Shown in pieces: positions 40,691 through 49,760 of a stretch of 64,000 bases of DNA (the first letter of the stretch is position 1; each line of letters opens with the position of its first letter). Position numbers and translations under genes: made by a program. Source of the DNA: Streptomyces changanensis (GTDB lineage Bacteria; Actinomycetota; Actinomycetes; Streptomycetales; Streptomycetaceae); the NCBI RefSeq assembly GCF_024600715.1, contig NZ_CP102332.1:2914001-2978000 (forward strand), written 5' to 3'. The notes beneath the pieces are model-generated. The model had not been told where the DNA came from. It ran no database searches and was given only the letters and a program-made list of their open reading frames with translations.

Positions 40691-41578
40691 GTGCCCCACC
40701 CGGATCCCGAGCAGGGCCCGCCGCCCGCGCCCGCCGCGCACGCCTCCGCCGCCGCCGCACGCGGGAGCGCCGCGCACGACACCACCACCGCCGCCGTCCT
40801 GGCCGACCTGCGCGCCGAGGGCGACGACCTCGACCGGCTCGTCGCCGGGCTCGACGCCGCCGGGTGGGCCGCGCCGACGCCGGCGCCCCGCTGGAGCGTC
40901 GCCCACCAGGTCGCGCACCTGGCGTGGACCGACGAGGTCGCGTTCCTCGCCACCACCGACCCGGGCGCCTTCGCCGGCCACGTCGCGCGGGCGGCCGCCG
41001 CGCCCGGCACCTTCGTCGACGAGGCCGCCGAGGCGGGGGCCACCGGTCCGCCCGCCGCGCTGCTCGCCCGCTGGCGCACCGCGCGGGAGCGGCTGCACGA
41101 CGCCCTGCGGGCCGCGCCGCCCGGCACCCGCGTCCCCTGGTACGGGCCGCCCATGAGCGTCGCCTCCATGGCCACCGCCCGCCTCATGGAGACCTGGGCG
41201 CACGGCCGCGACGTCGCCGACGCGCTGGGCGCCGTACGCCCGCCCACCGCCCGGCTGCGCCACGTCGCCCGCATCGGCGTGCGCGCCCGCGACCACGCCT
41301 TCGCCGTGCACGGCCTGACCCCGCCCGCCGGGCCGTTCCGGGTGGAGCTGACGGCGCCGGACGCCGCGGGGGCGATCTGGGCGTACGGGCCGAAGGACGC
41401 GGCGCAGCGCGTGACCGGGCCGGCACTGGACTTCTGCCTCCTGGTCACGCAGCGGGCCCACCGCGCCGACCTCGCCGTACGCGCCGAGGGCCCCGACGCG
41501 GACCGGTGGCTGGACGTCGCCCAGGCGTTCGCCGGCCCGCCCGGGCCCGGCCGGGAACCCGCCGGGGAGGCCCGGTGA
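40691..41578 (+). CDS. TIGR03084/MDMPI-type maleylpyruvate isomerase family protein
   Basis: A 295-residue protein of the metal-binding, mycothiol-dependent isomerase-like superfamily (TIGR03084 subgroup). Helix [26 protein letters not shown] and metal-site region [15 protein letters not shown] (His) come first, then [15 protein letters not shown] (the second His) and a C-terminal [17 protein letters not shown] module. The first 30 residues are Ala/Pro-rich. GTG 40691 is the start, with GAGGGAG ahead; the frame upstream is non-coding. It is the first gene of the acyl-CoA operon and overlaps the next by 4 bp (GTGA). Its actual reaction is unknown, although the family is repeatedly found beside such carboxylases. 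Confidence 0.85.
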   Translation: MPHPDPEQGPPPAPAAHASAAAARGSAAHDTTTAAVLADLRAEGDDLDRLVAGLDAAGWAAPTPAPRWSVAHQVAHLAWTDEVAFLATTDPGAFAGHVARAAAAPGTFVDEAAEAGATGPPAALLARWRTARERLHDALRAAPPGTRVPWYGPPMSVASMATARLMETWAHGRDVADALGAVRPPTARLRHVARIGVRARDHAFAVHGLTPPAGPFRVELTAPDAAGAIWAYGPKDAAQRVTGPALDFCLLVTQRAHRADLAVRAEGPDADRWLDVAQAFAGPPGPGREPAGEAR

Positions 41579-43437
41579 CCACCATCCCGCCCGACTCCCC
41601 CGCCCTCCCCGGCTCGCCCGGCGCACCCGACCCGACCCCCGTGCCCGCCGTGTCCGCCACGCCCGCCACGCCCGCCACGCCCGAGGCACCCGACCCGACC
41701 CCCGTGCCCGCCGCGTCCGCCGTGTTCCCCGCACCCGCCGCGCCCGCCGCGCCGGTGCTGCGGATCGGGAACGCCTCCGGGTTCTACGGCGACCGCTTCG
41801 ACGCGGTCCGCGAGATGCTGACCGGCGGCCCCCTCGACGTCCTCACCGGCGACTACCTCGCCGAGCTGACCATGCTCATCCTCGGCCGCGACCTCCTCAA
41901 GGACCCCTCCCTCGGGTACGCGCGGACGTTCCTGCGGCAGATGGAGGAGTGCCTGGGCACCGCCCACGAGCGGGGCGTCCGCGTCGTCACCAACGCGGGC
42001 GGCCTCAACCCGGCCGCCCTCGCCGACGCCCTGCGCGCCCTCGCCGACCGGCTGGGCCTGCCCGTCCGGGTCGGCCACGTCGAGGGCGACGGGCTGCCGC
42101 TCCCCGACGGCGCCCTGACCGCCAACGCCTACCTCGGCGGCGCGGGCGTCGCCGCCTGCCTCGCCGCGGGCGCCGACGTCGTCGTCACCGGCCGCGTCAC
42201 CGACGCCGCGCTCGTCACCGGCCCGGCCGCCTGGCACTTCGGCTGGGGCCCGGACGCCCACGACGCCCTGGCGGGCGCGGTCGTCGCCGGGCACGTCCTG
42301 GAGTGCGGCGCCCAGGCCACCGGCGGCAACCACGCCTTCTTCCACCGCGACCGGTACGACGCCCGCCGGCCCGGCTTCCCCCTCGCCGAGCTGCGCGCCG
42401 ACGGCTCCGCCGTGATCACCAAACACCCGGGGACCGGCGGCACCGTCACCGTCGGCACCGTCACCGCGCAGCTGCTGTACGAGACGGCCGGCGCCCGCTA
42501 CGCCGGACCCGACGCGACCGCGCGCCTCGACACCGTGCGCCTCACCCAGGAGGGACCCGACCGGGTGCGGGTGTCCGGGGTGCGCGGCGAGGCGCCGCCG
42601 CCGCTCCTCAAGGCCGGGATCACCCGGCTCGGCGGCTGGCGCAACGAGATCGTGTTCGTCCTCACCGGCCTCGACGTGCCGGCCAAGGCACGGCTCGTGC
42701 GCGACCAGGTGGACGACGCCCTGGACCGCGCCCCCGGGCGGCGCCCCGCCGACGTGCGCTGGGAGCTGGTCCGCACCGACCGCCCCGACGCCGCCACCGA
42801 GGAGACCGCCAGCGCCCTGCTCCGGCTCGTCGTCCGCGACCCCGACCCCGCGAAGGTGGGCCGCGCCGTGACGGGGGCCGCCGTCGAGCTCGCCCTCGGC
42901 AGCTACCCCGGCTTCCACGTCACCGCCCCGCCCGGCAAGGGCACGCCGTACGGGGTGTTCGAGGCGGTGTACGTCGACCCCGCCACCGTCGCGCACACGG
43001 CGGTGCTGCCCGACGGGCGGCGCGTCCCCGTCCCCCACCCGGCGGCCACCCGCGCCCTCGCGCCCGTCCCGCGGCCGCCCCTCCCGCCGCCCCTGCCGGC
43101 CGGTCCCGCGCGGCGGGCGCCGCTCGGGCTGGTCGCCGGGGCCCGCAGCGGCGACAAGGGCGGCGACGCCAACGTCGGCGTGTGGGTGGAGAGCGACGAC
43201 GCCTGGCGCTGGCTGGCCCACACCCTGACCGCCGACCGCCTCCGGGAGCTGCTGCCGGAGACCCGGGACCTGCCCGTCACCCGGCACGTCCTGCCGAACC
43301 TGCGCGCCCTCGACTTCACCGTCACCGGCCTCCTCGGGGAGGGCGCCGCCGCGCGGGCCCGGTTCGACCCGCAGGCCAAGGCGCTCGGCGAATGGCTGCG
43401 CGCCCGCCACCTCGACGTCCCGGAGGTCCTCCTGTGA
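41575..43437 (+). CDS. AtuA family protein (acyclic terpene utilization, DUF1446)
   Basis: A 620-residue protein. After a Pro/Ala leader with duplicated PDPTPVPA units (1-58) comes the DUF1446/AtuA domain (about 60-490). Its motifs include [55 protein letters not shown] and [19 protein letters not shown]-terminal ferredoxin-fold AtuA-like domain (about 515-620) has [19 protein letters not shown]. AtuA is required for citronellol/geraniol degradation in Pseudomonas, but its chemistry is undefined. GTG 41575 overlaps the previous stop, and its own stop overlaps the next GTG. Context points to branched acyl-CoA, leucine or terpenoid catabolism. Confidence 0.9.
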   Translation: MTTIPPDSPALPGSPGAPDPTPVPAVSATPATPATPEAPDPTPVPAASAVFPAPAAPAAPVLRIGNASGFYGDRFDAVREMLTGGPLDVLTGDYLAELTMLILGRDLLKDPSLGYARTFLRQMEECLGTAHERGVRVVTNAGGLNPAALADALRALADRLGLPVRVGHVEGDGLPLPDGALTANAYLGGAGVAACLAAGADVVVTGRVTDAALVTGPAAWHFGWGPDAHDALAGAVVAGHVLECGAQATGGNHAFFHRDRYDARRPGFPLAELRADGSAVITKHPGTGGTVTVGTVTAQLLYETAGARYAGPDATARLDTVRLTQEGPDRVRVSGVRGEAPPPLLKAGITRLGGWRNEIVFVLTGLDVPAKARLVRDQVDDALDRAPGRRPADVRWELVRTDRPDAATEETASALLRLVVRDPDPAKVGRAVTGAAVELALGSYPGFHVTAPPGKGTPYGVFEAVYVDPATVAHTAVLPDGRRVPVPHPAATRALAPVPRPPLPPPLPAGPARRAPLGLVAGARSGDKGGDANVGVWVESDDAWRWLAHTLTADRLRELLPETRDLPVTRHVLPNLRALDFTVTGLLGEGAAARARFDPQAKALGEWLRARHLDVPEVLL

Positions 43438-45032
43438 CCGTCCTCGCCTCCGCCCTCGACCCGTCCCGCGCCGACCACGCCGCGAACCGCGCCGCCATGC
43501 TCGCCCGCCTCGACGAGCTGGCGGCGGCGCACGCCGCGGCGCTGGCCGGCGGCGGGGAGAAGTACGTCGCCCGGCACCGCGCCCGCGGCAAGCTCCTCGC
43601 CCGCGAGCGCGTCGAGCTGCTGCTGGACGACGACACGCCGTTCCTCGAACTGTCCCCGCTCGCCGCGTGGGGCTCCGACCACGCCGTCGGCGCCTCGCTC
43701 GTCACCGGCATCGGCACCGTCGCGGGCGTCGAGTGCCTGATCACCGCCAACGACCCGACCGTGCGCGGCGGCGCGTCCAACCCGTGGACCCTCCGCAAGG
43801 CACTGCGCGCCAACGAGATCGCCCTCGCCAACCGTCTGCCCGTGATCTCCCTGGTCGAGTCGGGCGGCGCGGACCTCCCCTCCCAGAAGGAGATCTTCAT
43901 CCCGGGCGGCGCCCTCTTCCGCGACCTGACCCGGCTCTCCGCCGCGGGGATCCCCACGATCGCCGTCGTCTTCGGCAACTCCACCGCCGGCGGCGCCTAC
44001 GTCCCCGGCATGTCCGACCACACCGTCATGATCCGGGAGCGGTCGAAGGTCTTCCTCGGCGGACCGCCCCTGGTGCGGATGGCGACCGGCGAGGAGAGCG
44101 ACGACGAGTCGCTCGGCGGCGCCGAGATGCACGCCCGCACCTCCGGCCTCGCCGACCACTACGCCCTCGACGAGCACGACGCGCTGCGCCAGGCCCGTCG
44201 GATCGTCGCCCGCCTCAACCACCGCAAGGCGCACCCCGGTCCGGGTCCGGCCGCGCCGCCGGCGTACGACCCGGAGGAGCTGCTCGGGATCGTCCCCGGC
44301 GACCTGCGCACCCCGTTCGACCCGCGGGAGGTGCTCGCGCGGATCGTCGACGGCTCGGACTTCGACGAGTTCAAGCCGCTGTACGGGACGAGCCTCACCA
44401 CCGGCTGGGCGGCGCTGCACGGCTACCCGGTCGGCGTCCTCGCCAACGCCCGGGGCGTGCTGTTCAGCGAGGAGGCGCAGAAGGCCGCCCAGTTCATCCA
44501 GCTCGCCAACCAGCGGGACGTGCCGCTGCTCTTCCTCCACAACACCACCGGCTACATGGTGGGCCGGGAGTACGAGCAGGGCGGCATCATCAAGCACGGC
44601 GCCATGATGATCAACGCGGTCTCCAACAGCCGCGTCCCGCACCTGTCGGTGCTGCTGGGCGCTTCCTACGGCGCCGGGCACTACGGCATGTGCGGTCGCG
44701 CCTACGACCCGCGCTTCCTCTTCGCCTGGCCCAGCGCCAAGTCCGCCGTCATGGGCCCGCAGCAGCTCGCCGGGGTCCTGTCGATCGTCGCCCGCGCCTC
44801 CGCGCAGGCCAAGGGCCGCCCCTACGACGAGGAGGGCGACGCCGCTCTGCGGGCCGTGGTGGAGCAGCAGATCGAGTCCGAGTCCCTGCCGATGTTCCTG
44901 TCCGGGCGGTTGTACGACGACGGGGTCATCGACCCGCGCGACACCCGTACCGTCCTCGGGCTGTGCCTGTCGGCGATCCACACCGCACCGGTCGAGGGCG
45001 CGCGCGGCGGCTTCGGCGTCTTCAGGATGTGA
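43434..45032 (+). CDS. Acyl-CoA carboxylase beta subunit (carboxyltransferase)
   Basis: A 532-residue carboxyltransferase of the methylcrotonyl-/geranyl-CoA carboxylase type. N-half motifs are GGGEKYVARHRARGKLLARERVELLLD and ASNPWTLRKALRANEIA with the acyl-CoA oxyanion glycines (GNSTAGGAYVPGMSD). C-half motifs are DFDEFKPLYGTSLTTGWA, NTTGYMVGREYEQGGIIKHGAMM for carboxybiotin, and GASYGAGHYGMCGRAYDPRF. It transfers CO2 from biotin to an enoyl- or acyl-CoA. The GTG start overlaps the upstream stop; the alpha subunit begins 6 bp downstream, so the subunits should be made in balance. The FGNSTAGGAY and FLFAWP signatures favour methylcrotonyl-CoA-like substrates. Confidence 0.93.
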   Translation: MTVLASALDPSRADHAANRAAMLARLDELAAAHAAALAGGGEKYVARHRARGKLLARERVELLLDDDTPFLELSPLAAWGSDHAVGASLVTGIGTVAGVECLITANDPTVRGGASNPWTLRKALRANEIALANRLPVISLVESGGADLPSQKEIFIPGGALFRDLTRLSAAGIPTIAVVFGNSTAGGAYVPGMSDHTVMIRERSKVFLGGPPLVRMATGEESDDESLGGAEMHARTSGLADHYALDEHDALRQARRIVARLNHRKAHPGPGPAAPPAYDPEELLGIVPGDLRTPFDPREVLARIVDGSDFDEFKPLYGTSLTTGWAALHGYPVGVLANARGVLFSEEAQKAAQFIQLANQRDVPLLFLHNTTGYMVGREYEQGGIIKHGAMMINAVSNSRVPHLSVLLGASYGAGHYGMCGRAYDPRFLFAWPSAKSAVMGPQQLAGVLSIVARASAQAKGRPYDEEGDAALRAVVEQQIESESLPMFLSGRLYDDGVIDPRDTRTVLGLCLSAIHTAPVEGARGGFGVFRM

Positions 45033-45038
45033 GGCCCC

Positions 45039-47048
45039 GTGATCGAGACCCTGCTCGTCGCCAACCGCGGCGAGATCGCCTGCCGCGTCCTGCGGACCTG
45101 CCGCGACCTGGGCGTCGCCACCGTCGCCGTGCACTCCGACCCGGACGCCGGGGCGCTGCACGTGCGGCGGGCGGACGCCGCGGTGCGGCTGCCGGGGGCC
45201 GCGCCCGCCGACACGTACCTGCGCGGCGACCTGATCGTGGCCGCCGCCCTCGCCGCGGGCGCCGACGCGGTGCACCCGGGGTACGGCTTCCTCTCCGAGA
45301 ACGCCGCCTTCGCGCGGGCCGTGGAGGCGGCCGGGCTGACGTGGGTGGGGCCGCCGCCCGCGGCGATCGAGGCGATGGCGTCCAAGACCCGCGCGAAGCG
45401 CCTCATGGGCGTGGCCCCGCTCGACCCGGCGGCGCTCACCGAGGCCGACCTGCCCGTCCTGGTCAAGGCGGCAGCGGGCGGCGGCGGGCGCGGCATGCGC
45501 GTCGTCCGGGACCTGTCCGCGCTGGCGGGCGAGGTGGCCGCCGCCCGCGCCGAGGCCCTGTCGGCCTTCGGCGACGACGAGGTGTTCGCCGAGCCGTACG
45601 TCGCGGGCGGCCGCCACGTCGAGGTGCAGGTCCTCGCCGACGCGCACGGCACCGTCTGGGCGCTCGGCACCCGTGACTGCTCCCTCCAGCGCCGCCACCA
45701 GAAGGTGATCGAGGAGGCGCCGGCCCCCGGCCTGCCGCCCGCGCTCGCCGACGAGTTGTGCGCGACCGCCGTGCGCGCCGCCCGCGCCATCGGCTACACC
45801 GGGGCCGGCACCGTGGAGTTCCTGGTCGCGGCGGACGGCACCGCGCACTTCCTGGAGATGAACACCCGCCTCCAGGTCGAGCACCCGGTCACGGAGGCCC
45901 TGTACGGCGTCGACCTGGTCGCCCTCCAGCTCCGCGTCGCCGAGGGCGCCGCCCTGCCACCCGAGCCGCCCGCCCCGCGCGGCCACGCCGTCGAGGCGCG
46001 GCTGTACGCCGAGGACCCCGCGCGCGGCTTCGCCCCGCAGACGGGCACGCTGCACGCGCTCGACGTGCCGGGCGTGCGCCTCGACACCGGGTACGCGGCG
46101 GGCGACGGGATCGGCGTCCACTACGACGCGCTGCTCGCCAAGGCCGTCGCCCACGCCCCCACCCGGCGGGAGGCCGTCCGCGCTCTGGCCCGCGCGCTGG
46201 AGCGGGCCCGCGTGCACGGCCCGGCCACCAACCGGGAGCTGCTGGTACGGACCCTGCGCCACCCGGAGTTCGCCGAGCCGGGCCGGGTCGACACCGGCTT
46301 CTACGACCGGTACCTGGCCGACCTGACCGCCCCCGCGCCGGGCGCCGGCCACGCCGCGGTGGCCGCCGCGCTCGCCGAGGCGGCGTCCCGGCCGGGCCCC
46401 GGCGCCTGGCGCAACCTCCCCTCGGCGCCCCGCACCCGCGCCTACACGGGACCGGAGGGCGCCGGTGGGAGCGACGGTCCGGCGGCGCACGTGGTGCGGT
46501 ACCACCGGACCCGCGACGGCTACGCCCTGCCGGACCGCCCCGGGGTGCGGGTCGTGTCGGCCGCGCCCGACCTGGTCCGCCTCGACGTGGACGGTGTCGT
46601 CCGCCCGTACGCCGTGACCGCGTACCCGGTCCCGGGCGGCGCGGGGACCGTCCACGTCGACGCGCCCACCGGCTCCCACCGGTTCACGCCCCGGCCTCGC
46701 TTCCCCGACCCGGCCGAGCGCACCGCGCCCGGCTCGCTGCTCGCGCCCATGCCCGGCACCGTCGTGCGCGTCGCCGACGGGGTCGCGCAGGGAGCGCGCG
46801 TCGAGGCGGGCCGGCCGCTGCTGTGGCTGGAGGCGATGAAGATGGAGCACCAGGTGACCGCCCCGGCCGCCGGCGTCGTCACCGCCCTGCACGCCGAGCC
46901 GGGCCGCCAGGTCGGGGTCGGGGCCCTGCTCGCCGTCGTCACCCCCGACCCGCCCGGGGGAACCGCCCAGCCCGCGCAACGGCCCGAGGCGGCCGACCCG
47001 TCCGGGGAACCGGCGCGGCCTGAGCCGACCGACCCGCCCGGGGAGTGA
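45039..47048 (+). CDS. Acyl-CoA carboxylase alpha subunit (biotin carboxylase + BCCP)
   Basis: A 669-residue protein. The biotin carboxylase domain (1-440) has LLVANRGEIACRV, glycine-rich ATP loop KAAAGGGGRGMRVV, RDCSLQRRHQKVIEEAPAP and EMNTRLQVEHPVTE. A middle region follows, then the biotinyl domain (about 565-640) with attachment site LEAMKMEHQ (Lys about 601). The C-terminal 25 residues are Pro/Ala/Glu-rich. Oddly, the segment between SKTRAKRLM and the glycine loop reads GVAPLDPAALTEADLP, several residues shorter than the usual AGVPV-x-P linker. It may be a small in-frame deletion in the B subdomain. GTG start 6 bp after the beta subunit. Confidence 0.93.
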   Translation: MIETLLVANRGEIACRVLRTCRDLGVATVAVHSDPDAGALHVRRADAAVRLPGAAPADTYLRGDLIVAAALAAGADAVHPGYGFLSENAAFARAVEAAGLTWVGPPPAAIEAMASKTRAKRLMGVAPLDPAALTEADLPVLVKAAAGGGGRGMRVVRDLSALAGEVAAARAEALSAFGDDEVFAEPYVAGGRHVEVQVLADAHGTVWALGTRDCSLQRRHQKVIEEAPAPGLPPALADELCATAVRAARAIGYTGAGTVEFLVAADGTAHFLEMNTRLQVEHPVTEALYGVDLVALQLRVAEGAALPPEPPAPRGHAVEARLYAEDPARGFAPQTGTLHALDVPGVRLDTGYAAGDGIGVHYDALLAKAVAHAPTRREAVRALARALERARVHGPATNRELLVRTLRHPEFAEPGRVDTGFYDRYLADLTAPAPGAGHAAVAAALAEAASRPGPGAWRNLPSAPRTRAYTGPEGAGGSDGPAAHVVRYHRTRDGYALPDRPGVRVVSAAPDLVRLDVDGVVRPYAVTAYPVPGGAGTVHVDAPTGSHRFTPRPRFPDPAERTAPGSLLAPMPGTVVRVADGVAQGARVEAGRPLLWLEAMKMEHQVTAPAAGVVTALHAEPGRQVGVGALLAVVTPDPPGGTAQPAQRPEAADPSGEPARPEPTDPPGE

Positions 47049-47099
47049 CCGGCGCGCCGAGCACGTCCCGCCCGTCCAGTCCGCACAGGAGGAACAGGC

Positions 47100-48251
47100 A
47101 TGACCGCAGTCACCGGCACCCCCTTCGAGACCGCCGAGCAGCAGGCGCTGCGCACCGCCGTCGCCGCCCTCGGCCGCCGCCACGCCGACACCCACGAGGA
47201 ACACCCGGAGGTGCTGTGGGCGGAGGCCGGCAGGCTCGGCTACCTGGGCGTGAACCTGCCCGAGGAGTACGGCGGCGGGGGCGGCGGCGTCGCCGAACTC
47301 GCGATCGTGCTGGAGGAGTTGGGCACGGCCGGCTGCCCGCTCCTGCTGATGATCGTCTCGCCCGCGATCTGCGGCACGGTCATCGCCCGGTTCGGCACCG
47401 ACGAGCAGCGGCGGCGGTGGCTGCCGGGGCTGGCCGACGGCAGCCGGATCATGGCGTTCGGCATCACCGAGCCCGACGCGGGCTCCAACTCCCACCGCAT
47501 CACCACCACGGCCCGCCGCACCCCGGGCGGGTGGGTGCTGTCGGGCCGCAAGGTCTTCGTCTCCGGGGTCGACCTGGCGGAGGAGACGATGATCGTCGGA
47601 CGGACGGCGGACGCCCGGACGGGCGCGCTGAAGCCGTGCCTGTTCGTCGTGCCGCGCGACGCGCCGGGCTTCCGCCGCACCGCCATCGACATGGAGTTGC
47701 GGGCCCGGGAGAAGCAGTTCGAGCTGACCCTCGACGACGTGCGGCTGCCCGCCGACGCCCTGGTCGGCGACGAGGACGCCGGCCTGCTCCAGCTGTTCGC
47801 CGGGCTCAACCCGGAGCGGGTGATGACGGCGGCGTTCGCGCTCGGCATGGGCCGCTTCGCGCTCGCGCGGGCCGTCGCGTACGCGAAGGAGCGGCAGGTG
47901 TGGAAGGCGCCCATCGGCGCCCACCAGGCGATCGCGCACCCACTGGCCGCGTCCCACATCGAACTGGAGCTGGCCCGGTTGATGACGCGGCGGGCGGCCG
48001 CGCTGTGCGACGCCGGCGACGACGTGGGCGCCGGCGAGGCGGCGAACATGGCGAAGTACGCGGCGGCCGAGGCGTGCGTGCGGGCCGTCGACCGGGCCGT
48101 GCACACCCTCGGGGGCAACGGCCTCACCCGCGAGTACGGGCTGGGCCGGCTCGTCACCGCCTCCCGCGTGGCCCGCATAGCGCCGGTGAGCCGGGAAATG
48201 ATCCTGAACTACGTCTCGCACCAGTCCCTGGGACTCCCGAAGTCGTACTGA
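47100..48251 (+). CDS. Acyl-CoA dehydrogenase
   Basis: A 383-residue FAD enzyme of the beta-oxidation type. The N-terminal helical domain is followed by the beta domain with MAFGITEPDAGSNSHRITTTA (flavin and substrate contacts) and GRKVFVSGV. The C-terminal domain has KERQVWKAPIGAHQAIAHPLA, AKYAAAEACVRAVDRAVHTLGGNG, and REYGLGRLVTASRVARIAPVSREMILNYVS. The catalytic base position (Glu in REYG) is uncertain. The ATG has AGGAGGAAC upstream. It probably oxidises a branched short-chain acyl-CoA to feed the carboxylase encoded just before. A 15-bp tandem duplication (48243-48272) begins at the end of the gene and spans the stop. Confidence 0.93.
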   Translation: MTAVTGTPFETAEQQALRTAVAALGRRHADTHEEHPEVLWAEAGRLGYLGVNLPEEYGGGGGGVAELAIVLEELGTAGCPLLLMIVSPAICGTVIARFGTDEQRRRWLPGLADGSRIMAFGITEPDAGSNSHRITTTARRTPGGWVLSGRKVFVSGVDLAEETMIVGRTADARTGALKPCLFVVPRDAPGFRRTAIDMELRAREKQFELTLDDVRLPADALVGDEDAGLLQLFAGLNPERVMTAAFALGMGRFALARAVAYAKERQVWKAPIGAHQAIAHPLAASHIELELARLMTRRAAALCDAGDDVGAGEAANMAKYAAAEACVRAVDRAVHTLGGNGLTREYGLGRLVTASRVARIAPVSREMILNYVSHQSLGLPKSY

Positions 48252-48272
48252 CCACGCTCGTACTGACCACGC
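48243..48272. repeat. 15-bp tandem duplication across the acyl-CoA dehydrogenase stop codon
   Basis: tcgtactgaccacgc occurs twice without spacer (48243-48257 and 48258-48272). The first copy carries the last Ser-Tyr codons and TGA, and the second repeats them in the intergenic space. It looks like a recent replication slip with no effect on the protein. Confidence 0.9.
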
Positions 48273-48289
48273 CATCGGAGGCGAGAGCC

Positions 48290-49024
48290 ATGCCCCTGGT
48301 CACCACCGCCCACGACCGCGCCGTCGCCACGCTCACGCTGGACGCGCCGGACACCCGCAACGCCCTCTCCGCCCGGCTCGTCGCCGAACTGGCGGACGCG
48401 TTGGCCGACTGCGCGCAGGACCCGGCCGTCCGGGCGGTGGTGCTCACGCACACCGGCACCACCTTCAGCGCGGGCGCCGACCTGAAGGCGCCACCGAGCC
48501 CGTACGCCTTCGTGGCGCTGCTGCGCCGGATCGTGGAGCTGCCGAAGCCGGTGGTGGCGCGGGTCGCTGGGCGGGTGCGGGCCGGCGGCCTGGGGCTGGT
48601 GGGGGCGGCCGACCTGGTGGTGGCGTCGGAGGGGTCCGACTTCGCCCTGACGGAGGTCAGGATCGGCGTCGCCCCGGCCCTCGTCTCCCTCACCCTGCTC
48701 CCCCGCCTCGACCAGCGGTCTGCGGCCCGCTACTACCTGACGGGGGAGCGGTTCGACGCGGCCGAGGCGGCGCGCATGGGCCTGGTGACGGCGGTGGCGC
48801 GGGACGTCGACGCGGCCCTCGACCCGCTGCTCGACGCGCTGCGCAAGGGTTCGCCGCAGGGTCTGGCGGAGTCGAAGCGGCTGGTGACGGCTAGGGTGCT
48901 GGAGACCTTCGAGCGCGACGCGGAGGAGCTCGTGCAGCGCTCGGCGCAGCTCTTCGCCTCGGCGGAGGCGCGTGAGGGAATGACGGCCTTCCTGGAACGA
49001 CGGGACCCCGCATGGGCGATGTGA
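48290..49024 (+). CDS. Enoyl-CoA hydratase/isomerase family protein
   Basis: A 244-residue crotonase-fold enzyme. Oxyanion-hole strands are FSAGADLKAPP (about residue 63) and AGGLGLVGAADLVVAS (about 103); the catalytic Glu region is FALTEVRIGVAPALVS. It probably hydrates the enoyl-CoA or methylglutaconyl-CoA made by the neighbouring carboxylase. The start ATG has GGAGGCGAGAGCC ahead. The 3' end overlaps the TetR gene by 13 bp, tying repressor synthesis to operon transcription. The usual second crotonase Glu is not clear, so isomerase activity is possible. Confidence 0.93.
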   Translation: MPLVTTAHDRAVATLTLDAPDTRNALSARLVAELADALADCAQDPAVRAVVLTHTGTTFSAGADLKAPPSPYAFVALLRRIVELPKPVVARVAGRVRAGGLGLVGAADLVVASEGSDFALTEVRIGVAPALVSLTLLPRLDQRSAARYYLTGERFDAAEAARMGLVTAVARDVDAALDPLLDALRKGSPQGLAESKRLVTARVLETFERDAEELVQRSAQLFASAEAREGMTAFLERRDPAWAM

Positions 49025-49587
49025 CGCCGAAGCAGGACCGCAGCCGCGTCACCCGGCAGCGGCTGCTCGAAGCCGCCGTGGCGTGCCTGGCCGAACGCGG
49101 CTGGGCGGGCTCCACGGTCTCCGTGGTCGCGGAGCGGGCGGGGGTGTCGCGGGGCGCCGCGCAGCACCACTTCCCCACCCGGGAGGACCTGTTCACGGCG
49201 GCGGTCGAGTACGTCGCTGAGGAGCGGTCGCAGGCGCTGCGCGGGCTCACCGGCAGGAGCCGCGCCGAGGTGGTCGAGGCACTGGTCGCCCTGTACACGG
49301 GGCCGCTGTTCCGGGCGGCCCTGCACCTGTGGGTGGCCGCGTCGGACGAGGACCAGCTGCGGCCCCGGGTCACCGAGCTGGAGGCCCGGGTCGGCCGGGA
49401 GACGCACCGCATGGCGGTGGAGCTGCTGGGCGCCGACGAGTCGCGGCCGGGGGTCCGGGAGACCGTCCAGGGGCTGCTGGACATGGCGCGGGGGCTGGGC
49501 CTCGCGACGCTCCTCACCGACGATTCGGCCCGCCGGGCTCGGGTGGTGGCCCAGTGGGCCCGCCTGCTGGACGACGCCCTGGGCTGA
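49012..49587 (+). CDS. TetR family regulator of the acyl-CoA operon
   Basis: A 191-residue repressor. The HTH (about 12-58) is RQRLLEAAVACLAERGWAGSTVSVVAERAGVSRGAAQHHFP. The ligand domain follows with REDLFTAAVEYVAEERSQALRGL and WVAASDEDQLRPRVTELEARVGRE. Its recognition helix RGAAQHHFPTRE resembles those of regulators of leucine/isovalerate and fatty-acid degradation. It is the last gene of the operon, overlapping the hydratase gene, and would give negative feedback through the palindrome at 40609-40626 with an acyl-CoA as inducer. That regulation is inferred. Confidence 0.92.
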   Translation: MGDVTPKQDRSRVTRQRLLEAAVACLAERGWAGSTVSVVAERAGVSRGAAQHHFPTREDLFTAAVEYVAEERSQALRGLTGRSRAEVVEALVALYTGPLFRAALHLWVAASDEDQLRPRVTELEARVGRETHRMAVELLGADESRPGVRETVQGLLDMARGLGLATLLTDDSARRARVVAQWARLLDDALG

Positions 49588-49589
49588 CC

Positions 49590-49745
49590 GGCCCCACGCC
49601 GACCGGCCCGCGCCGACCGGCCCCCGCTTACCGGCCGGGCTGCGCCCCCGCGCTGACCGCTCCGGGCTGACCGGCCGCGCTGACCGCCCCCGGGCCGGCC
49701 GTTCGGCGCCGACCGACCGGGCCGCGCCTGGCGGACCGACCGCCC
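49590..49745. repeat. Degenerate ccgaccggcc repeats
   Basis: Words ccgaccggcc/ccgcgctgaccg recur every 12-25 bp in the convergent gap between the TetR gene and the EamA transporter. No ordered hairpin or ORF was found. Confidence 0.6.
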
Positions 49746-49760
49746 CGGGCGTCCCTACCG

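Noticed and set aside
42903..48275. A very long open frame (about 1790 codons) on the minus strand across the carboxylase operon
   Set aside because: It is the complement of well-supported plus-strand genes with clear domains. High GC removes stop codons from the shadow frame, and its translation is Gly/Arg/Val-rich without motifs.
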